A stretch of DNA of 40,214 nt from assembly GCA_017503375.1 (NCBI GenBank), contig JAFVTF010000061.1:1-40214 (forward strand), written 5' to 3'. The notes beneath the pieces were generated by a model that searched no databases, was not told where the DNA came from, and saw nothing but the letters and a program-made list of their open reading frames with translations. This document shows positions 23,670-32,915 of the stretch, piece by piece. The translations under genes were made by a program, and so were the position numbers. The stretch comes from Lentisphaeria bacterium. Its GTDB lineage: Bacteria > Verrucomicrobiota > Lentisphaeria > Victivallales > UBA1829. The first letter of the stretch is position 1. The number at the start of each line of letters is the position of its first letter.

Positions 23670-24142
23670 TCTTCTGTCTCCTCAGCGTAAATCCGCCCAG
23701 TCAAAGGGGAGATAGTATATTTTTTCTGAAAAGAGTGATATTTGAAGACAAGTTCCCTCATGCCGGAGGCTCCGCCATCGGGAAAGAAACGGAACAGTTC
23801 GATCAATTCGGAGCCGGAATCATTTTCCAGCTCCAGAGAGAACTCTTCGGGAAAAGTCCAGCGGGTCCGGATATCTTCTTCCTCTTCCTCATCCTCTTTT
23901 TGGGGTTTCTGCATGACGAGTTGCCGGTTTTCCGGGTCCATGGAAACGATACGTTCTTCGCCGTGTTCCATTGCCTGATAACGGACTCCGGCACAGAACG
24001 TTTCAAAATCCAAAGCCGTTGATTGAAGTTTCCGGTAGGGCGATTCCCCGCGGAATGCAGCCACAGCGATCCCCGTGACGAGGAGAATGATCGCCATGAC
24101 TACAGTAAGTTCTATGAGAGTAAATGGTTTATTTCTCGACAT
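23666..24142 (-). CDS. gspH: T2SS minor pseudopilin GspH-like
   Basis: Starting at the ATG at 24142, the product has 158 residues: a short leader MSRNKP, then FTLIELTVVMAIILLVTGIAVAAF, then a globular part with an acidic run (EDEEEEEDIRTRWTF). It links the GspG shaft to the tip in known systems. The start at 24142 overlaps gspG by 14 bases but lacks a clear ribosome-binding site; in-frame ATGs at 24166 and 24160 would add eight or six residues and cannot be excluded. Pro precedes the predicted cleavage point. Confidence 0.72.
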   Translation of the reverse strand: MSRNKPFTLIELTVVMAIILLVTGIAVAAFRGESPYRKLQSTALDFETFCAGVRYQAMEHGEERIVSMDPENRQLVMQKPQKEDEEEEEDIRTRWTFPEEFSLELENDSGSELIELFRFFPDGGASGMRELVFKYHSFQKKYTISPLTGRIYAEETEE

Positions 24143-24560
24143 AGTTTGTGATATCGGCATTTTCATCGGTTCCGCCGGGCTGACCGTCGGCACCATAGCT
24201 CAGCAAATCAAAGTCGCCATGTTCACCGGGACAGGTGTAAACATAATCATTTCCCCAGGGGTCTTTGGGAACTGCCGGCTTGATGTAGGGGCCTTTCCAC
24301 TTTTCACTGTCACCGGGATTTTCGATCAGTGCCTGAAGTCCATCTTCGCTGCTGGGAAAGCTGCCGACATCCAGCTTATAACCGATGATTGCATCTTCCA
24401 GCAGTTTGATCTGGGTTTTGGCAGTTGCAATGTTTGCTTTCTTTACGTGATTCAGGTAGAGCGGTGTTGCGATGGATGCCAGTGCAACCAGAATGACAAT
24501 GACCACTACGATTTCAATCATGGTGAATGAATGACGTCTCAAATTTCTTTTTGTTTTCAT
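24129..24560 (-). CDS. gspG: T2SS major pseudopilin GspG
   Basis: The 143-residue protein is the main pseudopilus subunit. It has a ten-residue basic leader, then SFTMIEIVVVIVILVALASIATP. The conserved GspG body carries LEDAIIGYKLDVGSFPSSEDGLQAL, the motif PKDPWGNDYVY and the calcium-loop region FDLLSYGADGQPGGTDENADI. Length and motifs are typical, making this the most secure identification in the operon. A strong AGGAGGG site precedes its start, which fits the need for high expression. Ser replaces the usual Gly before the cleavage site. Confidence 0.94.
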   Translation of the reverse strand: MKTKRNLRRHSFTMIEIVVVIVILVALASIATPLYLNHVKKANIATAKTQIKLLEDAIIGYKLDVGSFPSSEDGLQALIENPGDSEKWKGPYIKPAVPKDPWGNDYVYTCPGEHGDFDLLSYGADGQPGGTDENADITNYVEK

Positions 24561-24575
24561 ATCAGGTTTCCCTCC

Positions 24576-25775
24576 TTAGTTGATTGCGTTTATTTCCATC
24601 ATGGCGGCAAAAATCGAAACCACCACGATCAAGACAATGACTGCCAGAAAGACAATGACTGCCGGTTCAAACAGACTGAGCATTCTTTTGATTTTTGCCC
24701 GGGTATCCGCTTCCAGATTGGAGGCGATCCGTCCGAGCATTTCTCCAACTGACCCTGTTTCTTCGCCCACACGGAGCATGGGAACCATTTCTGCCGGAAT
24801 AAAGCAGTTCCCGGTCAGTGCGGCAGATAATTTTTCCCCGCCCTTCAGCTTGCGGTCAATATTCCGGAACCCATCGGCAATCACCGGATTCACAATGATC
24901 TTTTCTGCAATTTTCACTGTCCGGATGATTTCAACGTGATTGGCAAGCAGAATCGCAAGAGTCCGGATGTAGCGGCACATCTCAAGATCGACCATGATTT
25001 TTCCCAGAATCGGAATTTCCAATTTCAACTGACTGCGCCGATAATAGAATAATTCTTTTCCCCAGTACTTTTTCAGAACCTCCCAAATCAGAAACACGCT
25101 CACTGGAATGACCCACAAGGCATGGAAAAAGAAAGAACTTGCCTCCATGAGAAACACCATCGACGAGGGTAATTCACGTCCCATATCCGCAAAAATTCTT
25201 GCAAACTTCGGAACAAACACGGTAAAAAGCAAAATGGTAACGATCAATGTAACTCCCAGAATTGCAATGGGATAAACACTGCTGGAAACAATAAAACTTT
25301 TTAATTCTTTGTTTTCTGTCATGAATTTATAAAGTTCTTCCACCGCCTGCGGAAGGCATCCGGATTCTTCTCCGGATTCCACAAGATTTGCATAATAACC
25401 GGGGAATAATTTTCCGTGACTGCGGATCAGATCGGAAAATTTCTTTCCTTCATGCAAGCCCTGCCGCAAGGAATTGACAAACTGCTTCTGTTCCGGGTCC
25501 GCAGAACTGTCCGCAATGATCGCCAACGCCCGTTCCAATTGGATATTTGCTGCCAGCAACGGTGCCAGCTGACGGGTAAATTGACATGTGTCGACTCTGC
25601 TTTTCCGCCACAGACTTTTTTCATCCGATTCGATTCCGGCTTCGCCGCAGAACCGGATCGGAGTCAAATGCCGGCTCCGGAGTTTTCCTTGAGCTTCTCT
25701 CAAAGAATCCGCTTCAATCAGAATTTCATGGGGCGTCTCTCCGGGCGCAGCTGCAATGTAACGGTAAAGACTCAT
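24576..25775 (-). CDS. gspF: T2SS inner-membrane platform protein GspF
   Basis: The 399-residue polytopic membrane protein has two GspF/PilC domains. Cytoplasmic helical parts start at TCQFTRQLAPLLAANIQLERAL and CRYIRTLAILLANHVEI. The family signatures NLVESGEESG and MLRVGEETGSVGEML are present. Three membrane spans lie at about 170-190, 215-240 and 365-395 (AVIVFLAVIVLIVVVSIFAAMM). Length is standard. It starts three bases after the gspE stop and precedes gspG by 15 bases. It transmits the GspE ATPase cycle to pseudopilus assembly. Confidence 0.93.
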   Translation of the reverse strand: MSLYRYIAAAPGETPHEILIEADSLREAQGKLRSRHLTPIRFCGEAGIESDEKSLWRKSRVDTCQFTRQLAPLLAANIQLERALAIIADSSADPEQKQFVNSLRQGLHEGKKFSDLIRSHGKLFPGYYANLVESGEESGCLPQAVEELYKFMTENKELKSFIVSSSVYPIAILGVTLIVTILLFTVFVPKFARIFADMGRELPSSMVFLMEASSFFFHALWVIPVSVFLIWEVLKKYWGKELFYYRRSQLKLEIPILGKIMVDLEMCRYIRTLAILLANHVEIIRTVKIAEKIIVNPVIADGFRNIDRKLKGGEKLSAALTGNCFIPAEMVPMLRVGEETGSVGEMLGRIASNLEADTRAKIKRMLSLFEPAVIVFLAVIVLIVVVSIFAAMMEINAIN

Positions 25776-25778
25776 GGA

Positions 25779-27350
25779 TTATACCTCTGCGGCAGAACGG
25801 TTCAACTCTTCCTGTGTAGTGATTCCGAGACGAACCTTCTCTTCGCCGTCTTCCCGCAACGTTATCATGCCGTCTTTCTTAGCAATAGCTTCCAATTCAG
25901 AGCTTGAAGCATTTCTGTTGACAGCCATCCGCAATTCATCGGAAAGCAGGAGCAGCTCATAAATTCCGGTACGTCCCTTGTAGCCGGAACCGTTGCAGCG
26001 GCGGCATTTTCCGTTTCCATCGTTTCCGGTTCCGTGACAAGCGGTACAGACTTTCCGGACAAGACGCTGGGAAAGCACTCCGCTTAATGCCGATGATACC
26101 AGAAAGTTTTCCATGCCCATATCAACAAGGCGGGTGACTGCACCCACAGCATCATTGGTGTGAAGGGTGGAAAGAACCAAGTGTCCGGTCAAAGCGGCGT
26201 TGATGGCAATATCCGCTGTTTCGCTGTCGCGGATTTCCCCCACCAGAATGATATCGGGGTCCTGACGCACAATACTGCGCAAACCATTGGCAAAAGTCAC
26301 GCCGATTTTTGCATTGACCTGCATCTGGCACAATCCCTGCATCTTATATTCCACAGGGTCTTCCACGGTAATGATTTTTTTCCGGGAATCATTCAGCTGG
26401 CTGATCACACTGTAAAGCGTTGTGGTTTTTCCGCTTCCGGTGGGACCCACAACAAGGATCATTCCGTGAGGAATGTTGATCAGTTTATTGAATTTTTTCA
26501 GGATATCTTCATTCATTCCAAGGGTTTGCAGGTCAAAAGACAATGCGTCGGAATTCAAAAGACGCAGCACGATACTTTCTCCGTTCATGATCGGAATGGT
26601 GGAAATACGCATATCAAGTTCATCTTTGCCAAGACGGATATTTGTTCTTCCGTCCTGCGGCAGACGGCTTTCTGCAATATTCAAATTACCGAGAAGTTTG
26701 ATACGGGATGCGATTGCCGGGAACTCTTTCAACGGACATGAGATGATTTCAGTCAGCATCCCGTCAACACGGCAGCGGACACTGACAGATTCTTCATTGG
26801 GTTCAATGTGAATATCACTTGCTCCGAGTTCGATTGCTCTGGTGAAGATATCATTGACAAGGCGGACTATCCGTGCTTCTCCCGCCATGGAACGGAGCAT
26901 GTTTTCATCTTCCGTTCCGACTGCTGAGTTTTCTTCTTCCACGGATTCCAGTTTATGCAGAAGCCGTTCCAGAAATGGACGTCTTGCGAAGCGGAAATTC
27001 AGTTTTTTGTTCCATGTTTTTGAAACGAGATAACTCAAATGTTCCAAATCGTAAGGGTCTGCAACGAGCAATGTAATGGAATCTTCTTCATGTTCTATCG
27101 GAAGACAGGTGTTTGCATTGAAAAATTCCCAGGGTGCATCCTTCTGGACATCCGGCATTTCAAACTCTTCTTCCTCAACCGGAACGGTCTTGTACGCAGT
27201 ATTGTAAAAATTGATCAGATCATTTTCAGCGATTTCACCGCGATGCAAGGCATCCATATCCGCTTTTCTGGCTTCGGCAGAGGAAAGCGGAATGGGACGT
27301 TTCAGTAAATCTGCCAGTGTTTGGCGCGCGCTGGAGAAGTCAAAGGTCAT
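25779..27350 (-). CDS. gspE: T2SS assembly ATPase GspE
   Basis: The 523-residue ATPase powers pseudopilus assembly at the inner face of the membrane. It shows the N1E-type domain, then DIHIEPNEESVSVRCRVDG, Walker A GPTGSGKTTTL (about 300), the Asp box VEDPVEY, Walker B QDPDIILVGEIRDSETA, the His box ALTGHLVLSTLHTND and the tetracysteine zinc motif (CTAC...CRRC, about 432-452) typical of GspE. Length and order are normal. It overlaps gspD by four bases. Confidence 0.95.
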   Translation of the reverse strand: MTFDFSSARQTLADLLKRPIPLSSAEARKADMDALHRGEIAENDLINFYNTAYKTVPVEEEEFEMPDVQKDAPWEFFNANTCLPIEHEEDSITLLVADPYDLEHLSYLVSKTWNKKLNFRFARRPFLERLLHKLESVEEENSAVGTEDENMLRSMAGEARIVRLVNDIFTRAIELGASDIHIEPNEESVSVRCRVDGMLTEIISCPLKEFPAIASRIKLLGNLNIAESRLPQDGRTNIRLGKDELDMRISTIPIMNGESIVLRLLNSDALSFDLQTLGMNEDILKKFNKLINIPHGMILVVGPTGSGKTTTLYSVISQLNDSRKKIITVEDPVEYKMQGLCQMQVNAKIGVTFANGLRSIVRQDPDIILVGEIRDSETADIAINAALTGHLVLSTLHTNDAVGAVTRLVDMGMENFLVSSALSGVLSQRLVRKVCTACHGTGNDGNGKCRRCNGSGYKGRTGIYELLLLSDELRMAVNRNASSSELEAIAKKDGMITLREDGEEKVRLGITTQEELNRSAAEV

Positions 27351-29632
27351 TTCCAGAACTCCGGATTGTTGAGCATACGGCGGTTTCTGTTGGAACTCTT
27401 GCCGCGTTCTTTGATATCTTTATTGAAACTGTTGAGGGAGCGGAGCGAATCATTATACCGTTTGATCATCTCTTCCACCGGGCTCTTTTCGTTGATGATG
27501 TAGCCGGTAATCAAAACAAGCAGCTCTGTCCGTTCTACATTTGCATTGGTGTTTCCGAAAAGACGTTTGATGATGGGAATTTGATTGATTATGGGGATAG
27601 AATCCAGATAATCTGTTTTTCTTTCCTGGATCAATCCGCCGAGAATCATTGTTTTACCATTTGCAACAGTCATATTTGTTTCAATGACACGCTTGCTGAA
27701 TGTGGGGGAGTTGATATCGGAAGATGTGGTTTTGACAACAGAAGAAAGTTCCTGTTTGATATCAAGAGAGATCAGGTTCGTACTGGTGATTTGAGGCGTA
27801 ACAGTCAGAATCACACCAGTATTTTCATAATCGTAGTTTTGTACGATCGTGCCGTTGCTGGAAGAGTCAGTTGTTCCTTGCGAAAGATAGGGAACTCTGT
27901 CACCAAGCTGAATGACCGCTTCTTTATGGCTGGAAACCAGAAGCTGCGGGCTGGAAATAACTTTGATATCCCCGTTTCCTGCAAGCGCACGCAGATATCC
28001 GAATTTTTCCTGCGGATTATCCGGATTGACGATTGCAAAAGAGAACCCATCATTGGGGCTTGATGGAACAGGTGTCGGAGCAACAGTACCATCTGCGCCC
28101 GCTGCAAAAATACTGTTCAGTTCAGAATAATTTGTTCCGAGAAGGGTTTTATTGCCATTGATACTGCCGGCTGCGGAGAATTCAATTCCGAATTTTGTGG
28201 ATTCAGTCAGAGTGACTTCTACGATTAAAACCTGCAGAAGAACCTGGGGCGGAACGATGTCCAGACGGTCAAGCAGCGCTTTGATGGAGGCATAAGTACG
28301 GGGCGTTGTACGGAAAACCAGTCGGTTCAGAACGCCGTCGGCAAACATGCGGACATTGTTATCATAAAGACTGGCAGTTGCATTCGCAGTGCTGTTTCTG
28401 TTGTTTCTGTTCGTGCTGGATGTTGTAGTTGTCCGGTTTCTGTTTGCCGTGTTGATTTGCGTTGTACGGCTGTTCCCGGTGGAGGAATCCACAGTCAGAC
28501 TGGAGCCGGTAGTGTTGTAAACAACGGAAAGTGCTTCCGCCAGCTGAGAGGCTTTCCCGTGAGTTACCTTATAAACGAAAACCCGTTCCTGATCAATGGA
28601 TTCAGAACTGTCAAAGATGTTGACCCATTTCCGGATTTCTGCCAATGCTTCTTCTGTAGCGGCGGAAACAACAAGAACACCGACACGGTCAACTCCTACC
28701 AGCTGTATTGCTCCCGGAGGAGAATTTTTTTCATTTGTTTTTGTGACAGTGAACCCGAGCACCGGCAGAACATTCTGCAGTTCTTCCACGAGTTTTGACG
28801 GGAGGACGTAATTGCATTTGATTGCTTCTCTGGGCCAGTTGTTCCGGTTGTTCTGGTCAATGGTTGCAAGCAGTGCCTTGATTTTCGGCATATTGCTCTG
28901 TTCATCACAAATGAGAATGGCATTAGGGCGTGCCAGTTCCACACAGGCACTTCCGGCTCCGAGAAACGGTCTGATTTGTGCAACAACTTCTTTCGCAGTG
29001 GAATTTTTGAACGCATAATAATAGATTTCACCATTTCCGCCGGGCTGCCGGGAGAGCTGGGAAATAGGTGTGATCCGCAACAGGGAATCTTCCGCTGTTG
29101 CCGCCGCTCCTGCAATAAACAGCATCCGGTCAAAGGTGTTCCATAATTCTTTCCGGGGCATTTTTGAGTTCAGATTGAGCGTGACTGTACTCTTCAAATT
29201 ACTGTCAACAACAAAATTAAATCCCAGAATATCTGCGAACGCAGGGATAACATCCACCAGCGGGGCGGCGTTGAATACCAGAGAAGCTGTTACTTCTTCA
29301 TCGCCGTTTTCCAGAATAAAATCATCATAGAACCGGGCTGCTTCCTGCCGTTTGACTGCACCCTTCTGAGTTCCTTTCGGATAGCTGACTTTATCCAGTT
29401 CCTTTTCAATCTTCTTCTGAGCAGGATTTTCAGGATGAGCCACCTGTTCCTGTTCTTTTGTCTCCTTTTTTTCCTTCTGGACCGGAATATTCGGATTCTC
29501 TTTCAGAAACGCAAAACGATCCTCTTTTTCTTTTTTTGCAGTTGTTTCAACGTTGGTATCCTCAAAAAATGAACATGAGGAAAGGAGCATTGCCAAAAAA
29601 GTGACAGCAGTGATGAGATGAAAACTTTTCAT
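27347..29632 (-). CDS. gspD: T2SS secretin GspD
   Basis: The 761-residue outer-membrane secretin has a lipoprotein-type signal peptide with lipobox LSSC (Cys20), so it may self-target as a lipoprotein. N0 (about 120-190) and further N domains with PNAILICDEQSNM are followed by a Ser/Thr/Asn-rich linker around residues 390-420. The secretin core carries PQVLLQVLIVEVTLTESTKFGIEF, VISSPQLLVSSHKEAVIQLGDRVPYL, GVILTVTPQI and GKTMILGGLIQE. The start of gspE lies inside its 3' end. A 31-bp gap separates it from the gspC-like gene. Confidence 0.93.
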   Translation of the reverse strand: MKSFHLITAVTFLAMLLSSCSFFEDTNVETTAKKEKEDRFAFLKENPNIPVQKEKKETKEQEQVAHPENPAQKKIEKELDKVSYPKGTQKGAVKRQEAARFYDDFILENGDEEVTASLVFNAAPLVDVIPAFADILGFNFVVDSNLKSTVTLNLNSKMPRKELWNTFDRMLFIAGAAATAEDSLLRITPISQLSRQPGGNGEIYYYAFKNSTAKEVVAQIRPFLGAGSACVELARPNAILICDEQSNMPKIKALLATIDQNNRNNWPREAIKCNYVLPSKLVEELQNVLPVLGFTVTKTNEKNSPPGAIQLVGVDRVGVLVVSAATEEALAEIRKWVNIFDSSESIDQERVFVYKVTHGKASQLAEALSVVYNTTGSSLTVDSSTGNSRTTQINTANRNRTTTTSSTNRNNRNSTANATASLYDNNVRMFADGVLNRLVFRTTPRTYASIKALLDRLDIVPPQVLLQVLIVEVTLTESTKFGIEFSAAGSINGNKTLLGTNYSELNSIFAAGADGTVAPTPVPSSPNDGFSFAIVNPDNPQEKFGYLRALAGNGDIKVISSPQLLVSSHKEAVIQLGDRVPYLSQGTTDSSSNGTIVQNYDYENTGVILTVTPQITSTNLISLDIKQELSSVVKTTSSDINSPTFSKRVIETNMTVANGKTMILGGLIQERKTDYLDSIPIINQIPIIKRLFGNTNANVERTELLVLITGYIINEKSPVEEMIKRYNDSLRSLNSFNKDIKERGKSSNRNRRMLNNPEFWK

Positions 29633-29663
29633 GATTTTTTTCCTGTTATCTGAATTTTATTTG

Positions 29664-30404
29664 TTATCTTCTGATTTGACCGCCGCGGTTTCCACGAGCT
29701 TGATTGGGTGGGCTCATCTGCGGGGTGGTTCCCCGCTGCCCCTGAATCATACGCATCATCTGCATATTCTGCATCATTTGCATCCGCTGCATATTCTGCA
29801 TCTGCTGAAGCAGATTGTTGGTTGTCGGTCTGCGGTTTGTATTGGTTCTTGCCTGCGGCTGATTTTTGGAGGCTTCCTGCAGTTTCAGTTCCATCTTATT
29901 TCCGTTCAAGGTCAAAACTGCACCTGTCCGGGTGACTTCTGTCAACACATAACCGTTCGGAAGTTTTTCGCCGACCCGGATATACTGCTGCAATGCCTGC
30001 TGCGGCTGATTATTATTATTTTGCCTGTTCCCCCATTGACCAAATCCCGGAAAACGGAATTGTCTGTTGTTTGATTTTTGGAGAATAACAGCACCTTTGC
30101 TTTTTTCCGTAATGGAAACGCCGACAAGAGTCAGCTGAAGCTGTCCGCCGCCTCTGCCGGTTTGTGCATTCGGATTCCGTTCCGGATTGAAAAGATTGTG
30201 TTTGACGATAACGGATTCCTGATCTTCCGCTTTTGTCCGGATGGAATGTTTGACCTGTGCTTTGACAGGTGTGCTTTTTTTATCACTTCTTTTTACCACG
30301 GAATATTCCTGTCCGGATTTTCCCTTGTCAAAAAGGTTGTATGCAGTCATGCTGAACAGTGCGACCACAAGAAGTATGTTCAAAAGGAAAAGAGCCATCT
30401 TCAT
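29664..30404 (-). CDS. T2SS GspC-like inner-membrane protein with Met/Gln-rich tail
   Basis: The 246-residue protein has one N-terminal membrane helix (ALFLLNILLVVALFSMTAYNLF). A homology-region-like domain (about 65-160: LFNPERNPN, LQLTLVGVSITE, KGAVILQK, YIRVGEKLPNGYVLTEV, GAVLTLNGNKMELKL) matches the layout of GspC/PilP periplasmic domains that bridge platform and secretin. No PDZ domain follows. The last 80 residues are instead low-complexity, with a run of Gln-Met pairs near 200-220 and an Arg/Gly-rich end. Position directly before gspD supports GspC. Confidence 0.75.
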   Translation of the reverse strand: MKMALFLLNILLVVALFSMTAYNLFDKGKSGQEYSVVKRSDKKSTPVKAQVKHSIRTKAEDQESVIVKHNLFNPERNPNAQTGRGGGQLQLTLVGVSITEKSKGAVILQKSNNRQFRFPGFGQWGNRQNNNNQPQQALQQYIRVGEKLPNGYVLTEVTRTGAVLTLNGNKMELKLQEASKNQPQARTNTNRRPTTNNLLQQMQNMQRMQMMQNMQMMRMIQGQRGTTPQMSPPNQARGNRGGQIRR

Positions 30405-31000
30405 TGATTACCCCCTTTTTTTCCGGAGTAAATGACCCGCAAGGTTCCGTTGAGAGAGAGATTCATCGCAGTTTCCTGCTGATTATTTCTGCGGAATCGC
30501 ATATCCATACGCAAATCAAACCGTTTCCAGTAAAGCTTGGGCTTCATTCCGTCAATTTGGGTGAGAAATGTCGCAATGACTTCAATCGGAGCGGAGCCCT
30601 GCAAATCTATTTCTGCATAAGAGAGATCATTATTGATTTTTACCATCTTGACAGAACCCAGACTGTTCAGATTCAGCTGGGCTTTCTGCGCCGCAGTCTG
30701 AACTTTGGTCCGGAGATCGATTTCAATAAATCCGTCTTTTGTCTGCCAGGATTCTTCCAGAAGTTGCGCATACCGCTGTTCCAGAGCTTTATGCTGTTTC
30801 ATCTTCTGTTTCAGCGTGCTGTTTTCTTTCTGAAGCTTTTTCAATGTATCCTGCTTATCAGAAATTGCATCTTTTCCGGGAAGCAGAGAGTTCACCGGAC
30901 CGACAAAATAGAAGAACAGGAAAATCCAGCTGATCCCCAGCACACACAATGCTGCAGTCAGACGTCCTTTCGGCGTTTTCAAAAATTCTTTCCATCTCAT
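30401..31000 (-). CDS. T2SS GspM/PilO-like inner-membrane protein
   Basis: The 199-residue protein has a short cytoplasmic start, one membrane helix (ALCVLGISWIFLFFYFVGPV), a coiled-coil segment (about 50-95: TLKKLQKENSTLKQKMKQHKALEQRYAQLLEE) and a ferredoxin-like periplasmic domain. This is the architecture of GspM and PilO. It overlaps the gspL-like gene and the gspC-like gene by four bases each. The partner would be the GspL-like protein encoded just upstream. Sequence alone does not separate GspM from PilO; the operon context decides. Confidence 0.75.
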   Translation of the reverse strand: MRWKEFLKTPKGRLTAALCVLGISWIFLFFYFVGPVNSLLPGKDAISDKQDTLKKLQKENSTLKQKMKQHKALEQRYAQLLEESWQTKDGFIEIDLRTKVQTAAQKAQLNLNSLGSVKMVKINNDLSYAEIDLQGSAPIEVIATFLTQIDGMKPKLYWKRFDLRMDMRFRRNNQQETAMNLSLNGTLRVIYSGKKGGNQ

Positions 31001-32208
31001 TTTTTCACCTCCGCCGGAACAAGTTTCAGGGTGATCATCGTGGAGGTGCTGTTGCCCCAGCGGCGCTGCTGAAGCTGTCCGATTTTCCAGTACGGAAGTT
31101 TGCGGATGGCACTGCTGATATTTGATTCCGCATCGGTACTTTGCAGCTGCAGTTCCACACCGCTTTCATTCCAGCGGATGGAAGTTACCAATATATTGCC
31201 CGGCAGAGTTGAAGAAAGATCTGCCAGTTTTCCTTTCAATTCTTTTTCGCCCGGATTCAGATTTAACAGCCGGGTGATCTCTTTCTGAGCTTTTTCTTTG
31301 CCTTTCAGCTTCCTTTTCAGCTCGGCATTTTCCCGCATTGTTTTTTTGATCTGTTTTTCCAGAGAACTCATTTCCTTATAATTCTTTTTCCATCCGCCGA
31401 ATTGACTCCAGACGAGATTCAGAAGCAGAAGGATCACCAGAACAACCGTGATTTTCAACTGTTTCCGTATCCGTTTCGGCTGAAGCTGATCGGGCAGGAT
31501 ATTCAGTCCGGGATAATCGCCATGCTGCAATATCGCGCGGGCTGCAATGTAATGAATCAAATGATCTTTCAGCTGATACTCTTTTCCCGGTTTCAGCAGA
31601 TTTTCCTCTTCCAGTTTTTTCTGCCATTCTCCGGTAAAATCCGGAACCGGCTGACCGGATATCCATTTCCCGTCTGCAAAATAGCGGTCGGCATCCATTT
31701 CCGGAGCAAAAAACGGCGGATCATCTTCTTTCAATGCCAGGGCAGGATAAATAAAACCATCTGCACGGCTGCTGCCCTGAGTCAGCATTGCGGCGATGGG
31801 TTCAAATGATTTTTCAGGAACGGCATACGCCCGCAGAGAGAGCATGCCGTCATCAATTTTTTTCAGCGGCAGGAATTGCACCCTTGCATTTTCAGGAACG
31901 GAAAGCAGATGTCTGGGAAGTTCCAGTTCCAATGCCTGTTTCTGAAAACGGGGGGCAAGTTCTGCTGTTTGGGTATCAAAACAAATTCCCCCGCGGAGCG
32001 CACCGCAGAGATAGATGGGACAATCCTTTCCCCGTCCCATCTGTCTGAGTACATTTTTCCATGCGATAGAAGGATCTGCTTCCGAAATCGTTTCACTGAC
32101 ACAGGTCAGCGGTTCCAGAGCATCTTTGCTGATCCGGAAAAGTATCCCGCTGACTGTGCTTTTGGAAAATGCGACAACCGCAAGTTTTTTTGTCTTCTGA
32201 AAATTCAA
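30997..32208 (-). CDS. T2SS GspL-like protein (cytoplasmic ATPase-fold part plus PilN-like part)
   Basis: The 403-residue protein combines an N-terminal part reminiscent of the actin-like GspL cytoplasmic domain (LAVVAFSKSTVSGILF) with a membrane helix near 250-270 (LKITVVLVILLLLNLVW). A coiled coil follows (SLEKQIKKTMRENAELKRKL), then a PilN-like periplasmic ferredoxin fold (TLPGNILVTSIRWNESGVELQL). It would anchor GspE to the membrane. The start codon is TTG at 32208, directly after the TAA of the preceding gene; no ATG nearby would preserve the first strand. Confidence 0.75.
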   Translation of the reverse strand: MNFQKTKKLAVVAFSKSTVSGILFRISKDALEPLTCVSETISEADPSIAWKNVLRQMGRGKDCPIYLCGALRGGICFDTQTAELAPRFQKQALELELPRHLLSVPENARVQFLPLKKIDDGMLSLRAYAVPEKSFEPIAAMLTQGSSRADGFIYPALALKEDDPPFFAPEMDADRYFADGKWISGQPVPDFTGEWQKKLEEENLLKPGKEYQLKDHLIHYIAARAILQHGDYPGLNILPDQLQPKRIRKQLKITVVLVILLLLNLVWSQFGGWKKNYKEMSSLEKQIKKTMRENAELKRKLKGKEKAQKEITRLLNLNPGEKELKGKLADLSSTLPGNILVTSIRWNESGVELQLQSTDAESNISSAIRKLPYWKIGQLQQRRWGNSTSTMITLKLVPAEVKK

Positions 32209-32814
32209 TTACTTGCCGCTTTCTTTATTGTATTTCTGCAAAAGTTCTCTTGTCATTGTACGTGCTTTTGCCGGATCGCTTTTGCGGACTTCCTGAATCT
32301 TTTTCCAATCCTCGGGATATTTATTCCGGGCTTCTCTGAGCTTATTGTTCGGATTTTCTCTCATTCTGGCTTCCTGATTTCTGCCCTGAGGTCCGAATGT
32401 CACCCCTTCTTTTTCCAGTAATGTACGGAGTTTTGCAAATGCTGCACGACGGTCAGTTTTCTGCAGTTCTTCATATTCCGCCATTTCTTTCGGATATTTC
32501 TTTTTGAGTTCATCCATTCTTTCGCTCATGGATTTCGGAGCTGCCGGCAGAGTGATGTTGGCTTTTTTTGCCAATTCCTGCAATTTTTTTTCTGCATCGT
32601 CCCGGAGTTTCTGAACTTCGGCATATTCAGCAGGATAAAGTTCTTTTAATTTCTTTTCTGCTTCTGCTCTGGGATTCTGTCTCATTCCGCCATTGAATCC
32701 GCGGTTGAATCCATTTCTGCGGCGCATACCATCGCCTCTGCCCTGTGCAAGTACGGTACAAACTGACATCGCAAGAAAAGCGATCAAACTGATACGTAAC
32801 ATTTTTTTCATCAT
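32209..32814 (-). CDS. Secreted charged helical-repeat protein heading the T2SS operon, unrecognised
   Basis: I do not recognise this 201-residue protein. It has a signal peptide (KKMLRISLIAFLAMSVCTVLA), then a Gly/Arg/Asn-rich segment. Three spaced helical repeats follow, each around a Tyr-Pro: KLKELYPAEYAEVQKL (about 55-70), LKKKYPKEMAEYEELQKTD (about 103-121) and EARNKYPEDWKKIQEVRKSD (about 166-185). It is rich in Lys and Glu and probably periplasmic. The gspL-like gene begins immediately after its stop, so it is part of the operon. A scaffold or chaperone role for the secretion system is possible but unproven. Confidence 0.7.
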   Translation of the reverse strand: MMKKMLRISLIAFLAMSVCTVLAQGRGDGMRRRNGFNRGFNGGMRQNPRAEAEKKLKELYPAEYAEVQKLRDDAEKKLQELAKKANITLPAAPKSMSERMDELKKKYPKEMAEYEELQKTDRRAAFAKLRTLLEKEGVTFGPQGRNQEARMRENPNNKLREARNKYPEDWKKIQEVRKSDPAKARTMTRELLQKYNKESGK

Positions 32815-32915
32815 TCTCTCCGGTTATTTGTTTTTATTAGCGGCGATGTCCAATAAACGCAAGTTCCTGTCTTTTATTTTAGTCATGAAAGAAAAAAAAA
32901 GATATTACCCGGATT

